Of a DNA stretch of 64,000 nucleotides, positions 1-7,964 are shown one piece after another. Below the pieces are notes generated by a model. It did no database searches and was not told where the DNA came from. It worked only from the letters and a program-made list of their open reading frames with translations. The number at the start of each line of letters is the position of its first letter. Within the stretch, counting starts at the first letter, position 1. The DNA is from Allomuricauda sp. GTDB taxonomy: Bacteria; Bacteroidota; Bacteroidia; Flavobacteriales; Flavobacteriaceae. The position numbers and the translations under genes were made by a program. The stretch lies in NCBI RefSeq assembly GCF_013911645.1, contig NZ_JACESV010000006.1, forward strand, positions 80,400 to 144,399, written 5' to 3'.

Positions 1-203
1 TCAATCTCGGAACTATCCTTGGCCTCTTGTAAGGTAATAGCATTGACCAGCATTGACTGATTTGGAATTTCATTGGCCCTTCCCTTTAACTCTGCCAATA
101 CTCGTGTTGCAGAAATGCCTTGCTTCAGAACCTTTTTGGTTTCAAGCTCATTTATGGGTGGCAACAGGGGTAAATCGTTATATGCTTCTTTTGGATTGTA
201 CAT
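1..203 (-). CDS. Fic family protein, N-terminal part (runs off left edge)
   Basis: The minus-strand frame opens with ATG at 203-201 and stays open to the window edge (67 codons). The N-terminus (MYNPKEAYNDLPLLPP, then ELETKKVLKQGISATRVLAELKG and NQSMLVNAITLQEAKDSSEI, quoted in parts) matches the Fic_N domain that precedes the Fic/DOC core. Fic proteins usually transfer AMP from ATP to hydroxyl side chains of target proteins. The catalytic HPFxxGNGR motif would lie outside the window, so activity cannot be judged. The stretch just upstream carries paired inverted repeats, which suggests tight control of the gene. The family call rests on recognition of the N-terminal domain only. Confidence 0.8.
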   Translation of the reverse strand, partial: MYNPKEAYNDLPLLPPINELETKKVLKQGISATRVLAELKGRANEIPNQSMLVNAITLQEAKDSSEI

Positions 204-290
204 GATTTCGACAAATAGATAAAACAATGTCGATGATATCGACATAATGCAAATATATGTCGATATTTTGTATTTTTATCGACATATGTT
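204..290 (-). promoter_or_regulatory. Fic gene promoter with two TGTCGAT inverted-repeat operators
   Basis: Four copies of the half-site TGTCGAT form two dyads: TGTCGAT-GAT-ATCGACA at 228-244, and an 11-bp arm pair (ATATGTCGATA at 255-265, TATCGACATAT at 277-287). On the minus strand TATATTTG (257-250) fits the Bacteroidota -7 box TAnnTTTG and lies between and partly over the dyads. A clear -33 TTG was not seen. The layout suggests a repressor that blocks the Fic promoter. The regulator is not known from this window; it could be the Fic protein's own C-terminal domain. Confidence 0.6.
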
Positions 291-357
291 GTTTTTGTGA
301 TAAAAATCTCCAATTCCGGAAGCCTCATTTAAAAATGAACATTGGGAATTAATTGGA

Positions 358-565
358 TTAGCCGGGTAAACTGAGCCACCCACGCCGAATGAATGTGAGC
401 AGTGTAAATCAACTAATTGGACTTGTGGATGGAACGGATGATTGAGACTACTAAAAACGGAAAAATTGAGACACCCAATATTCGGTTGTAGTGATTTGAA
501 AGTTAAACTTTTGTATTAAATTGTGGTGTGCTCAAATTTATCCGGCGAGGGCGGTATACTATGTC
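358..565. mobile_element. Remnant of IS21-like insertion sequence ends
   Basis: Three short related motifs lie in this gene-free stretch. Read on the minus strand they are GGTGGCTCAGTT (380-369) and GGTGTCTCAATTTTTCCGTT (475-456). On the plus strand there is GGTGTGCTCAAATTTATCCGG (524-544) followed by CGAGGGCGGTA. Such repeated GGTG(T/G)CTCAATTT...CCGG blocks are typical of the ends of Bacteroidota IS21-family elements. No istA or istB reading frame remains, so this looks like leftover ends. The assignment is from memory of such ends and is tentative. Confidence 0.35.
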
Positions 566-649
566 TGGCATCCCACCCAAACCATATTTTTTGAATTCAC
601 CGATTTGATTAAAGGATTGACTTGAACCCTATTGAAAAAATGGGGGGCA

Positions 650-1256
650 TCAGCTTTCAAATACGCCTACAGCTTCCTCAAAATCTTCCTTGATAAATTC
701 CCAGTGCTTTCCTCGTAAACAAATTTGGTCAAAATCAAGTCCCTATCGTGACCATAGGGGTATCGTTGTTTATGTAACTCCAACATATTTCCGATTCCAT
801 AATCGGGAAGGAGCTCGTGAAGGTCCCAAAAATCCTTTTTCGTCCTTCCCGTTGGATTACGTCCAGTTTCATGGCAATGATTTCTTCAATGGTGGCCATA
901 CGAATTCCATCCTCAATCTTTACGGGCGCAATAAATGTGTCAGTGTAAAATACATCCAACTTGATGGCATGGTTCCTGTCCATGCCGATGAGATAAGATT
1001 TTCCCATTCCAGGAAACAAATCCCAAATGTCATCCACATATGCAAATTCGTTGTCCAAATAGGTATCGATAACCCCAAAATCAATGGATTCATAAGGACT
1101 ATCGGTAAAAAGGTCTAGATCCACCGATTCCCGATGACCCACCTGCAGACTAAGGGAAGTTCCGCCCACCAATCGAAAATCCCCAAATTCATTTGTGCTC
1201 ATCAATTTGACAAGGCTATCTTTAAGTAAATCATTTACGGTATTGTAGTACAGCAT
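650..1256 (-). pseudogene. AbiEii/AbiGii-type nucleotidyltransferase toxin, frameshifted and deleted
   Basis: The first 140 residues are a normal AbiEii-type nucleotidyltransferase (type IV toxin family): GGTSLSLQ then HRESVDLDLF, the nucleotide-binding and metal-binding motifs, and MKLDVIQREGRK. At the A5 run (836-840) the frame is lost. Adding one A restores KKDFWDLHELLPDYGIGNMLELHKQRYPY (in parts), the expected continuation. A second break near 720 removes about a dozen residues and shifts frame again, after which CLRGKHWEFIKEDFEEAV and a TGA at 652-650 give the expected C-terminus. The gene begins 15 nt after the HTH antitoxin gene, as in a toxin-antitoxin pair. The toxin is therefore most likely inactive, while the frame up to 735 would give a truncated 173-residue product. 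Confidence 0.8.
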
Positions 1257-1271
1257 TGTAAGGCCTTAACG

Positions 1272-1748
1272 CTAAGGTGAAGAATGGTTTTCTTTCAAAG
1301 AGTTGGCCACGGCGGCTACTTTTTTTGGACCGTAAAATCGGGATATTTCCTTTTTCTCCTGGACATTACCACGTTCGAGAACACGACGGATGACCGCTTT
1401 GTAACGCCCTTCCCAATCGATGCTCTCGATATCCGTATCCCAGAACAAGGATTTACGCAAAATCGAGAAATCAGGCTTCCTTCCAGGCATCCCTTCCTTC
1501 TCTTTTTTAATGTCGTAAAATGCCTGTAAAAGAACCAAACTGCCTTCCTGCAATTCCAGCTTATCCTCAATCTTAAGGGCCAATGCCGTGTTCAAGTCGC
1601 GCTTTCCCCTTATAATGGCATTGAGGGTCTGCGGATGCTCCCCTAGCCCTATGGCAAAGGGACGTTGTTTAAGGGACCGTTTTTTTAGCTCCCTCTTGAG
1701 TACCCGACCCGGGTGAATTCCCTGATATTTTTCAGCATACGAGTTCAT
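1272..1748 (-). CDS. HigA-like HTH antitoxin
   Basis: The 158-residue protein begins with IHPGRVLKRELKKRSL (about residues 11-26), the hallmark of HigA/VapI plasmid-maintenance antitoxins of the Xre family, followed by the recognition-helix region HPQTLNAIIRGKRDL (about 38-52). The C-terminal half is variable, with a basic stretch near the end. It should bind DNA and autorepress, and neutralise the toxin encoded next. That neighbour, 15 nt downstream, is a broken AbiEii-type nucleotidyltransferase, so this antitoxin appears orphaned. HTH plus AbiEii pairs are common in Bacteroidota. The frame is intact and the ATG at 1748 is the natural start. Confidence 0.8.
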   Translation of the reverse strand: MNSYAEKYQGIHPGRVLKRELKKRSLKQRPFAIGLGEHPQTLNAIIRGKRDLNTALALKIEDKLELQEGSLVLLQAFYDIKKEKEGMPGRKPDFSILRKSLFWDTDIESIDWEGRYKAVIRRVLERGNVQEKKEISRFYGPKKVAAVANSLKENHSSP

Positions 1749-2083
1749 ACAATAAATATAAACAAAAATGTTTACATTTTAACACGAAACATATCCTTCC
1801 ACGAATCTACTTCCAAGAGAATTCGACCTTCCTGCCCCATTTAGTTCCTTACAGTTACAGGACCAGTTTTTCATTATCTCCCAAAATATATTTCGGAAAT
1901 ATATGCACAAACCGGTAGCTGTGGCAAGGCTTTATAGAAAAGGAGATCTTATATTTGTACAAACCGATTAATAGCCATTGTTGATAAGAAGCCTTTCTAT
2001 TTGGATTTCCGTTATTCTCCATTTTGGGAGAGTTACAAAACAAAAAAAATCTGTTCAACAACCCCCAAACAGTAGGGCCCTTT
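1749..2083. other. Gene-free stretch, nothing recognised
   Basis: About 335 bases between the antitoxin start and the stop of the DUF3108-like gene. It holds only short frames without family resemblance, and no clear promoter or stable hairpin was seen. It presumably carries the antitoxin promoter at its left end. Confidence 0.4.
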
Positions 2084-2818
2084 TTAAATCACCAACTTTT
2101 TGTAACGAAACCTTCCATAGAAAAAATCACGCATTTGCAAAACTTTGAACGTTTGTTTATCTATCCAAAATTCGCTCCATTGTTTTTCATTGTGGTCTAT
2201 TTTCAGCACCCAACAGTTGAATTTTACAGCATTGAACTCTAAAACTTCTTCTCTCACTTTTTCATATACATAGTATTGAGGTGGTGTTTTAGAACCGGGA
2301 TGGTAAAAATTAAGCACAAATTTTTCCTGCTTTTTTAAAGGCAACATGCTCAGAATTTCCAGGTCTAATTCCCAATTGAAAGCTAAGCCTGTACCTTCCA
2401 TGCTAAAGGCTTCAACATTATGTTTTAAAGTGTCTGCATGAGAATGTATGCTGTTTTGTTCAAAGCTGTAATAGGTCTTTTCAGGCTGACGTTTTTCAAA
2501 TGAAGTTTTGATAATTTCTTCGGTTATCGGTTTAAAGTTTTGATCGACGTGAATACTATACTTGTAAACATCTTTTACACCATGTCTTGTCCAATCCAAA
2601 GTGTAGGATCCGTCAGGTTTTTGTTGAATTCTTCTATCCCAGATTTCAAAATTTTGCTTTGTAGTGCCGGATTCATTTTGAAAATAAACCGCATAGGTAT
2701 TTTGTCCTAAGTAAAGTTGTTCAGACTTTAGTTTGTGGTTTTGGGTGTTGATGCTATCGGTTTGGCTGAAGGAAAAACAGCCTGTCAGCAAAATTATATA
2801 TTGTACTATTTTATTCAT
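2084..2818 (-). CDS. Exported DUF3108-like protein
   Basis: The 244-residue protein has a signal peptide (MNKIVQYIILLTGCFSFSQ). A cysteine sits in the hydrophobic segment, so a lipoprotein is possible but the context fits signal peptidase I better. The body is beta-rich, and the end (FWIDKQTFKVLQMRDFFYG, then RFRYKKL) resembles the DUF3108/LolA-like outer-membrane lipid-binding folds, in which a WIDxxTxxVL strand is typical. No catalytic motif is visible. It is the last gene of the leftward hydrolase cluster, 30 nt after the amidohydrolase gene. A periplasmic lipid- or substrate-binding role is inference. Confidence 0.5.
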   Translation of the reverse strand: MNKIVQYIILLTGCFSFSQTDSINTQNHKLKSEQLYLGQNTYAVYFQNESGTTKQNFEIWDRRIQQKPDGSYTLDWTRHGVKDVYKYSIHVDQNFKPITEEIIKTSFEKRQPEKTYYSFEQNSIHSHADTLKHNVEAFSMEGTGLAFNWELDLEILSMLPLKKQEKFVLNFYHPGSKTPPQYYVYEKVREEVLEFNAVKFNCWVLKIDHNEKQWSEFWIDKQTFKVLQMRDFFYGRFRYKKLVI

Positions 2819-2848
2819 GGCATTAACTTTTATACTAAATGATTTGTC

Positions 2849-4285
2849 TTACCTTGAGGAGGTACTCATTTGTTTTAAAACAGTATTGAGATAATTCAGT
2901 GTATTATTCTCGTAGGTCTTACGGCTTTGCTCCACTTTATCAGCTATTTGTTCAAAGCCTTGTTCTATATCATTTTGGTCTATTACGGCACCATTTCTGA
3001 GCACACTGTAAATGTTTGAAGTTTGGGTAATATCTTTCAAAGGGTTTTCGTTTAGAATCAATAAATCTGCATAATAACCTGGTTTTATCAATCCATATTC
3101 ATCTTGTAATCCCAGAATTTCAACAGCATTAATAGTAGATGATTTGACAGCATCTAATGGATTTAGACCCAATTCTTCAACTAATAACCTAAGTTCATCA
3201 TGTAATCCTGCTCCGGGTATAATTCCCGTTACTCCACAATCTGTACCTGAAATGACTGCACTATTTTCAGCAATTTTTTCTGCAAAAGACCGTAAAGGTG
3301 TGATGAGACTATCCCATTGTACGGGTTGCTCCAAAGCTTGTATAGCAAATTGAATATTCCATTGCTCTATAAGTGTTGGTGACAGGTATTTTCTATAGGT
3401 AGGTTTTTGATTTAAGGTATCATTAAGCAAGTCTATCAATTCTGATTTTGGCCTAAGCCTGTATTGATTTGTAGCTAAAAGCGTCGGTGAAAAAAAAGTT
3501 TTGCTCTGTTTGATGGCAACGAGTATATCTGTGACCTCTTTTTCATTGGCCTTTAAAGCTTGAAAGAAAACATCATGCTCTATAGACTTAATGTTTTGCT
3601 CAACAGCAAATTCAATTCCAATATTTTGATCAATATGTCCGGTAAATGGTAGGTCGTATTTAGCGCAGGCTTCAGATATGGCTTTAAATATTTCCTGTGA
3701 TTTTACAGTTCTTACTTTTATAAAATCTACACCGACTTTATGTAGCGAATCCACAACAGCATACGCCTGGTTTTCCGTATCAATCGCTATTCGGTCTTCA
3801 ACATAGTCAGGACCAAGGATTTGTTTGTAAAGCCCGTAAAATCGAGGAGATTCTAAAATTGGTCCTGCAGTTTTAATCTTTGGAAAACGAGTCTCTTCAG
3901 AACTATTGCCTTTGCTTCTCCAGGCTTTCAGTTCTGGCCAGTTTCCACCCATATCTCTTACACCGGTAACGCCATTTAATACAAATAGGGGTATAGATTC
4001 CTCCCCTATCATAGAAAGATGTACGTGCATGTCCCAAAGTCCAGGTAAAATATATTTACCGGAATAATCTATCAATTTTGTGGCATCATATTTTCTGTTG
4101 TTATCGTGCGGAAGGATGCTATCAATCTTATGGTTCACAATAAGAATATCCATGGCATTATTTACTTTTCCTGTTTCAACATCAATGATATTGACATTGG
4201 AAACTACAAAATCAGCTTTCATTGTTTTAGTACATCCAATCAATGCGATAAGGCCTAAAAACAGCACTAACATTTTAGAATTCAT
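2849..4285 (-). CDS. Amidohydrolase-family lipoprotein (imidazolonepropionase-like)
   Basis: The 478-residue protein has a lipoprotein signal (GLIALIGC, Cys18). It has the metal-dependent amidohydrolase layout: a beta-sandwich start, GKYILPGLWDMHVHL with the metal ligands H87 and H89, a lysine candidate in FIKVRT, histidines in FTGHID and SIEHD, and the catalytic aspartate in ISGTDCG. The C-terminus has the usual GLIKPGYYADLLIL segment. The family hydrolyses cyclic amides, peptides (Xaa-Pro dipeptides) or related amide bonds; the substrate cannot be read from sequence. It lies 27 nt after the upstream alpha/beta hydrolase gene in an apparent operon of exported hydrolases. Confidence 0.85.
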   Translation of the reverse strand: MNSKMLVLFLGLIALIGCTKTMKADFVVSNVNIIDVETGKVNNAMDILIVNHKIDSILPHDNNRKYDATKLIDYSGKYILPGLWDMHVHLSMIGEESIPLFVLNGVTGVRDMGGNWPELKAWRSKGNSSEETRFPKIKTAGPILESPRFYGLYKQILGPDYVEDRIAIDTENQAYAVVDSLHKVGVDFIKVRTVKSQEIFKAISEACAKYDLPFTGHIDQNIGIEFAVEQNIKSIEHDVFFQALKANEKEVTDILVAIKQSKTFFSPTLLATNQYRLRPKSELIDLLNDTLNQKPTYRKYLSPTLIEQWNIQFAIQALEQPVQWDSLITPLRSFAEKIAENSAVISGTDCGVTGIIPGAGLHDELRLLVEELGLNPLDAVKSSTINAVEILGLQDEYGLIKPGYYADLLILNENPLKDITQTSNIYSVLRNGAVIDQNDIEQGFEQIADKVEQSRKTYENNTLNYLNTVLKQMSTSSR

Positions 4286-4312
4286 AAACTTATTTTTAAT
4301 TGATTTTTTCAG

Positions 4313-5287
4313 TTAATGATGTTTTCTAAAGAATTCTGTAATTTCATCATTGATCTTTTTGTCTGTCCCATGACCTATGTTTTTGTATGTTTTCATAATT
4401 GCAGGAATGCCACTTTTCTCATAAATCTCAATTGAATTATGCCATCTTGTAGGCATCATTTCTTGACCAAGGACCTTATAAACTAAAGCTCTTTCTGTTA
4501 TACTATACCCGTCATCATACAAAACAGCGTCATTTGTATCAAGTTCTCCCATAAACCATAATTGTGGAAGCTTTTTAAACGTATCAATACTAGGTTTTAT
4601 GCCTGTAACACTATAAACATCGGCGATACCAATTGGGAATTTTAGTATATCATTTTCAATTTTATTTTTGGGCGCTATCAATAAGCCATTCAACCCACCA
4701 GCAGCAACAGCTTTCAGTTTTTCCGGATGTAACATAGAAAAACGATTTGCAAATGTGCCAGATGCAGAAAAACCAGTCATAAAAAAACGGTCATCAATAT
4801 TAATTCCCATTTTAATCAGTTCCTTTCTAGCATTTTTAACCATATGTAATAGCTGTAAATCTATTCGTTCAATATTATTGTTCTTTTGATTAAATGTGTC
4901 GCTATCGAAAGCATGGGTATAAATTTTCCAGTTAGTTTTAGAACGTGGAAAAACAGGAACTAATAAAGGTGTTTTTAATTTTCTAGAAACATAGTTTCCT
5001 AGAGAACTTTTAGAGGCAGCTTGCTTAGCATTCCGTAGATGATCGAAAATTGAATCACTGGCTCCTGTATTTGAGGATTCAACTAGTAACGTATTAATAT
5101 TATTAAAATCTAAACCTTTTGGAAGGTAAATGTAATAACCAAAATTAAAGCCTTCTTTTGGGTTTGCTTTGAAAAAATAGGTTGAATCTAATTTAAATTC
5201 TGGGTTTGTTTGTTTTTCATAGGCTTCGCATTTATTAATACTAACTATGAAAAGAAGTAAAGCTGTGAATATTTTTACATATTTCAT
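4313..5287 (-). CDS. Secreted alpha/beta hydrolase (esterase/depolymerase-like)
   Basis: The 324-residue protein has a signal peptide ending near CEAYEK. The nucleophile elbow GFSASG (172-177, Ser174) follows a segment on binding or cutting (DDRFFMTGFSASGTFANRF). The acid is probably in WFMGELDTND and the histidine in NIGHGTD close to the C-terminus. This order and the short cap are like PHB-depolymerase or feruloyl-esterase type lipases. The gene ends 27 nt before the amidohydrolase. A 169-nt gap separates it from the next upstream hydrolase, so it may have its own promoter. Substrate unknown. Confidence 0.75.
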   Translation of the reverse strand: MKYVKIFTALLLFIVSINKCEAYEKQTNPEFKLDSTYFFKANPKEGFNFGYYIYLPKGLDFNNINTLLVESSNTGASDSIFDHLRNAKQAASKSSLGNYVSRKLKTPLLVPVFPRSKTNWKIYTHAFDSDTFNQKNNNIERIDLQLLHMVKNARKELIKMGINIDDRFFMTGFSASGTFANRFSMLHPEKLKAVAAGGLNGLLIAPKNKIENDILKFPIGIADVYSVTGIKPSIDTFKKLPQLWFMGELDTNDAVLYDDGYSITERALVYKVLGQEMMPTRWHNSIEIYEKSGIPAIMKTYKNIGHGTDKKINDEITEFFRKHH

Positions 5288-5456
5288 TATGGAAAAGTTT
5301 ATTGTTTCTATTTGATGATTTTTTCTAATCGGTTGTCATTGTGGCAGTAACAGTTACTAAAAATGAAATGGCACTGTTTTAATAAATGCAAGGATTTAGT
5401 GATAATCTGGATGTATTTGTGATGAATAGTAAACTTTTTGTTCCATTTGTAAATAA

Positions 5457-6506
5457 TCAACTTTTCTTCGATTGAATGAATTTCATAACAACTTCTCGAA
5501 ATTGCTCGGGCTGGTCCAAAAAGGACTCATGTGCCGCATTTTGAATAATTTCAAGTTTTGAATTCGCTATCAGTTTATGGGCATCTTCCATTTCATCCGG
5601 TACTGATATCGCATCATATCTGCCGGTAATCAATAAAATAGGCTTTTGGATCTTAGGTAAAATAGCCCATAGTGGTGTTTGTTTATTTTCGTCCCATAAC
5701 TTTTTTTCCGCATACCAAAGTTTATCACCTACAAACTTATTGTCCTTATTGTTCAAGTACTTGATGGGGTTATAGGGCCGAGCAAAAACAGTTTTGAAAA
5801 CCATACCTAAACCTATTTTACGCTTGGTCGGATCAAAAGCATAGTCAACATATGCATTCCACCTCTTGGAATCTTCTGCCGTGTGGATAGAATCCCTATC
5901 CATCATCCACTCAAATGCCTCTTCCCAATAGCTTGTATTCATATTATGGGCCATTTTTTCCAGAGCTAAATTTTTGAGATATAGTGGACGGTAGTAATTG
6001 TACCTTTTTGAAGAAAAATCTGTGGTAATGGGCGTATTAAAAGCTATACCTCCTGCGACAAAAGCACTTTCTTGGGGGTATCTACCCAATGTTTCCAGCA
6101 CATGCCTACCCCCATTGCTGTGACCAAATAGATATATCCTGGCATTGAATCTTTCTTTCAAGGATTTCGCAATCGCTATGATATCCTTCAGGTTTTGAAT
6201 TTGATTTATGCTAGCAGTATCTATTTTCTTTAGTGGTTTATTAAGACCTCTTTGATCAAAATATGCAATGGCAACTTGCTCTTCCAATGTTCTTTTCCAT
6301 TTCGGATAATTGGAACGTCCAAAATCGATTCCATTTTCTGCATCACCCCCTTGTACATACAATAGAATGGTCTTATCATCTAAGTTTCCTCGAACAAATA
6401 CCGGTAAATTTTTAGAGGAAGGTTCCACATAGTAAAACGCTTTGATGTGTTGAGCTGTAGCTACATTACAAAGCAGGAATATTAGAAATGTCACTATACG
6501 TTTCAT
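5457..6506 (-). CDS. Secreted alpha/beta hydrolase (proline iminopeptidase-like)
   Basis: The 349-residue protein has a signal peptide (MKRIVTFLIFLLCNVATAQ). The oxyanion/nucleophile region is AYFDQRG (81-87) and GHSNGG (128-133, Ser130). The likely acid is in LITGRYDAISVP and the histidine in NAAHESFLDQP. A DQRG motif before the nucleophile elbow is a feature of prolyl aminopeptidase (S33) relatives, and a cap domain lies between strands 6 and 7. It is coded 18 nt after the serine hydrolase gene, so the two are probably cotranscribed. Peptidase versus esterase activity cannot be decided here. Confidence 0.75.
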   Translation of the reverse strand: MKRIVTFLIFLLCNVATAQHIKAFYYVEPSSKNLPVFVRGNLDDKTILLYVQGGDAENGIDFGRSNYPKWKRTLEEQVAIAYFDQRGLNKPLKKIDTASINQIQNLKDIIAIAKSLKERFNARIYLFGHSNGGRHVLETLGRYPQESAFVAGGIAFNTPITTDFSSKRYNYYRPLYLKNLALEKMAHNMNTSYWEEAFEWMMDRDSIHTAEDSKRWNAYVDYAFDPTKRKIGLGMVFKTVFARPYNPIKYLNNKDNKFVGDKLWYAEKKLWDENKQTPLWAILPKIQKPILLITGRYDAISVPDEMEDAHKLIANSKLEIIQNAAHESFLDQPEQFREVVMKFIQSKKS

Positions 6507-6524
6507 GTTATTTAATTAGGGTTG

Positions 6525-7961
6525 TTAATGATCAATTTTAATTCCGTCAATTTTTCTAGGTTTCCAGTAAGGATCTTTTTCCGGTATCCCTTTTGTATTA
6601 AAATCGTGCAGCCAATAACCTGTAAATGCATTGTCTTTTAGGGTTACATACAAGTCAATGAACATTGGGGAAACTGCTATTAAGTGCACTTTATCTCCTT
6701 TAATAGTTGAAACTGTAATGGGACATGTTATCTTTTTTTTGCTTCTTTTAAATGTAAGTGAGCCAGAGATGATGGCATTGCTGTCCAACGTAAGCTGCAA
6801 CATGCCCTTAGTGTCCTTATTTCGTAATGAACTTGTTTCTATTTGCCATGAACCCAATAGATTTTCTGTTTGCGTTTTCGTGAACTCCTTTTCTTCCAAA
6901 AACAATTCGGCAATACTTTGTGCCTCCCTGGCATTAAAAAAAACATGATCGCCCGTATTGGCCAGATAGGCAAAGACCAATTCTTCTTCGGGGTACATAA
7001 TGAGATGGGCTACGCTTGTTGGCAAAGATCCACTATGAAAGACCACTTTACTTCCCAGCCGATTCACACCGGTTTCCCAACCCAAGCCGTAATAGGTTTT
7101 GGTTCCATTGTTAAGTTGGCATGTACTGGTCAACAGTTCTCGTGTTTCTTGGTTTACATACTTATCGCTAATTAACATATCGCCCATCTGTACTAAATCA
7201 TTAGCGGTTGATAAATAGCCTCCGCCGGCATACATAAAGCTTCTATTTTCAGCGGGGGCAAGCTTTCTCTTCTTATCGTACACGTAGAATTTGGAGGTGT
7301 TATCAACGCTTTTGTCTGGATAATCAAAAGTTGTATTGCCCATTCCCAGTTCACTCCATGTATTTTCCATCAGGGTAAAGAACGATGTATCCGATGCCTT
7401 CTCCATCACTGCACTTAAAAGCACCCAACCATAACTTGAGTATAGATATTGACTGCCAGGTTCAAATAGTAAATCATCATTTTGAAAGTTTTCCAATGAC
7501 GCCATTACAGTATTATAGTGCTTAGTGTTAAACTCAGGGTCACTCTCATTATAGTGCCTAATACCTGAAGTGGATGACGCTAAGTGCCTTGCCGTTATCA
7601 CAAAATTTTTATCCGGGAAAGTGGGCAAATACGTTCTTATATCTTTATCCATGTCCAATTGATCTGATTCGATCAGTTTGCCCAAAGCCATAGCTGTCAT
7701 CGGCTTTGAGACACTGGCCACCCTAAACTTTGTAACGGCAGTTACCTTTACCTTATTTTCCAAATCGCTTACCCCAAAACCTTCGGACCATACCAACTGA
7801 CCTTCGACCATCACGGCTACTTGGCAACCAGGTATATTGGTTTGCTCTCGATGGGCTTCAATTAAAAAGCGTGCCTTATCTATTGCTTTCGTATAGTTTT
7901 GTGCTACAATGGCGTGTAGCCCCAGCAGCAATAGGCCAATGATCGTTAAGGTTGTTTTCAT
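6525..7961 (-). CDS. Beta-lactamase-fold serine hydrolase, exported
   Basis: The 478-residue protein carries a signal peptide (cleavage near AIVAQ). The beta-lactamase/transpeptidase class C motifs are present: SVSK (83-86) as SxxK, YSSYG (about 174-178) in place of YxN, and HSG (in VVFHSGSLP) in place of KTG. A C-terminal beta domain of about 100 residues (SWQIETSSLRNKD onwards) resembles the lipocalin-like DUF3471-type end found on such proteins. Family members include esterases, D-aminopeptidases and penicillin-binding-like proteins; true beta-lactamase activity is not implied. It is 3 nt from the aspartyl protease gene. Confidence 0.85.
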   Translation of the reverse strand: MKTTLTIIGLLLLGLHAIVAQNYTKAIDKARFLIEAHREQTNIPGCQVAVMVEGQLVWSEGFGVSDLENKVKVTAVTKFRVASVSKPMTAMALGKLIESDQLDMDKDIRTYLPTFPDKNFVITARHLASSTSGIRHYNESDPEFNTKHYNTVMASLENFQNDDLLFEPGSQYLYSSYGWVLLSAVMEKASDTSFFTLMENTWSELGMGNTTFDYPDKSVDNTSKFYVYDKKRKLAPAENRSFMYAGGGYLSTANDLVQMGDMLISDKYVNQETRELLTSTCQLNNGTKTYYGLGWETGVNRLGSKVVFHSGSLPTSVAHLIMYPEEELVFAYLANTGDHVFFNAREAQSIAELFLEEKEFTKTQTENLLGSWQIETSSLRNKDTKGMLQLTLDSNAIISGSLTFKRSKKKITCPITVSTIKGDKVHLIAVSPMFIDLYVTLKDNAFTGYWLHDFNTKGIPEKDPYWKPRKIDGIKIDH

Positions 7962-7964
7962 ACT

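Noticed and set aside
690..1118. Plus-strand frame of 142 codons
   Set aside because: Antisense to the AbiEii remnant, whose sense frames match a known family.
1855..2061. Minus-strand frame of 68 codons
   Set aside because: Composition and lack of ribosome-binding site suggest chance.
6525..7961. Antibiotic-resistance beta-lactamase
   Set aside because: The motifs fit the broad class C/serine hydrolase family, with YSS and HSG in place of YxN and KTG. Nothing points to a resistance enzyme.
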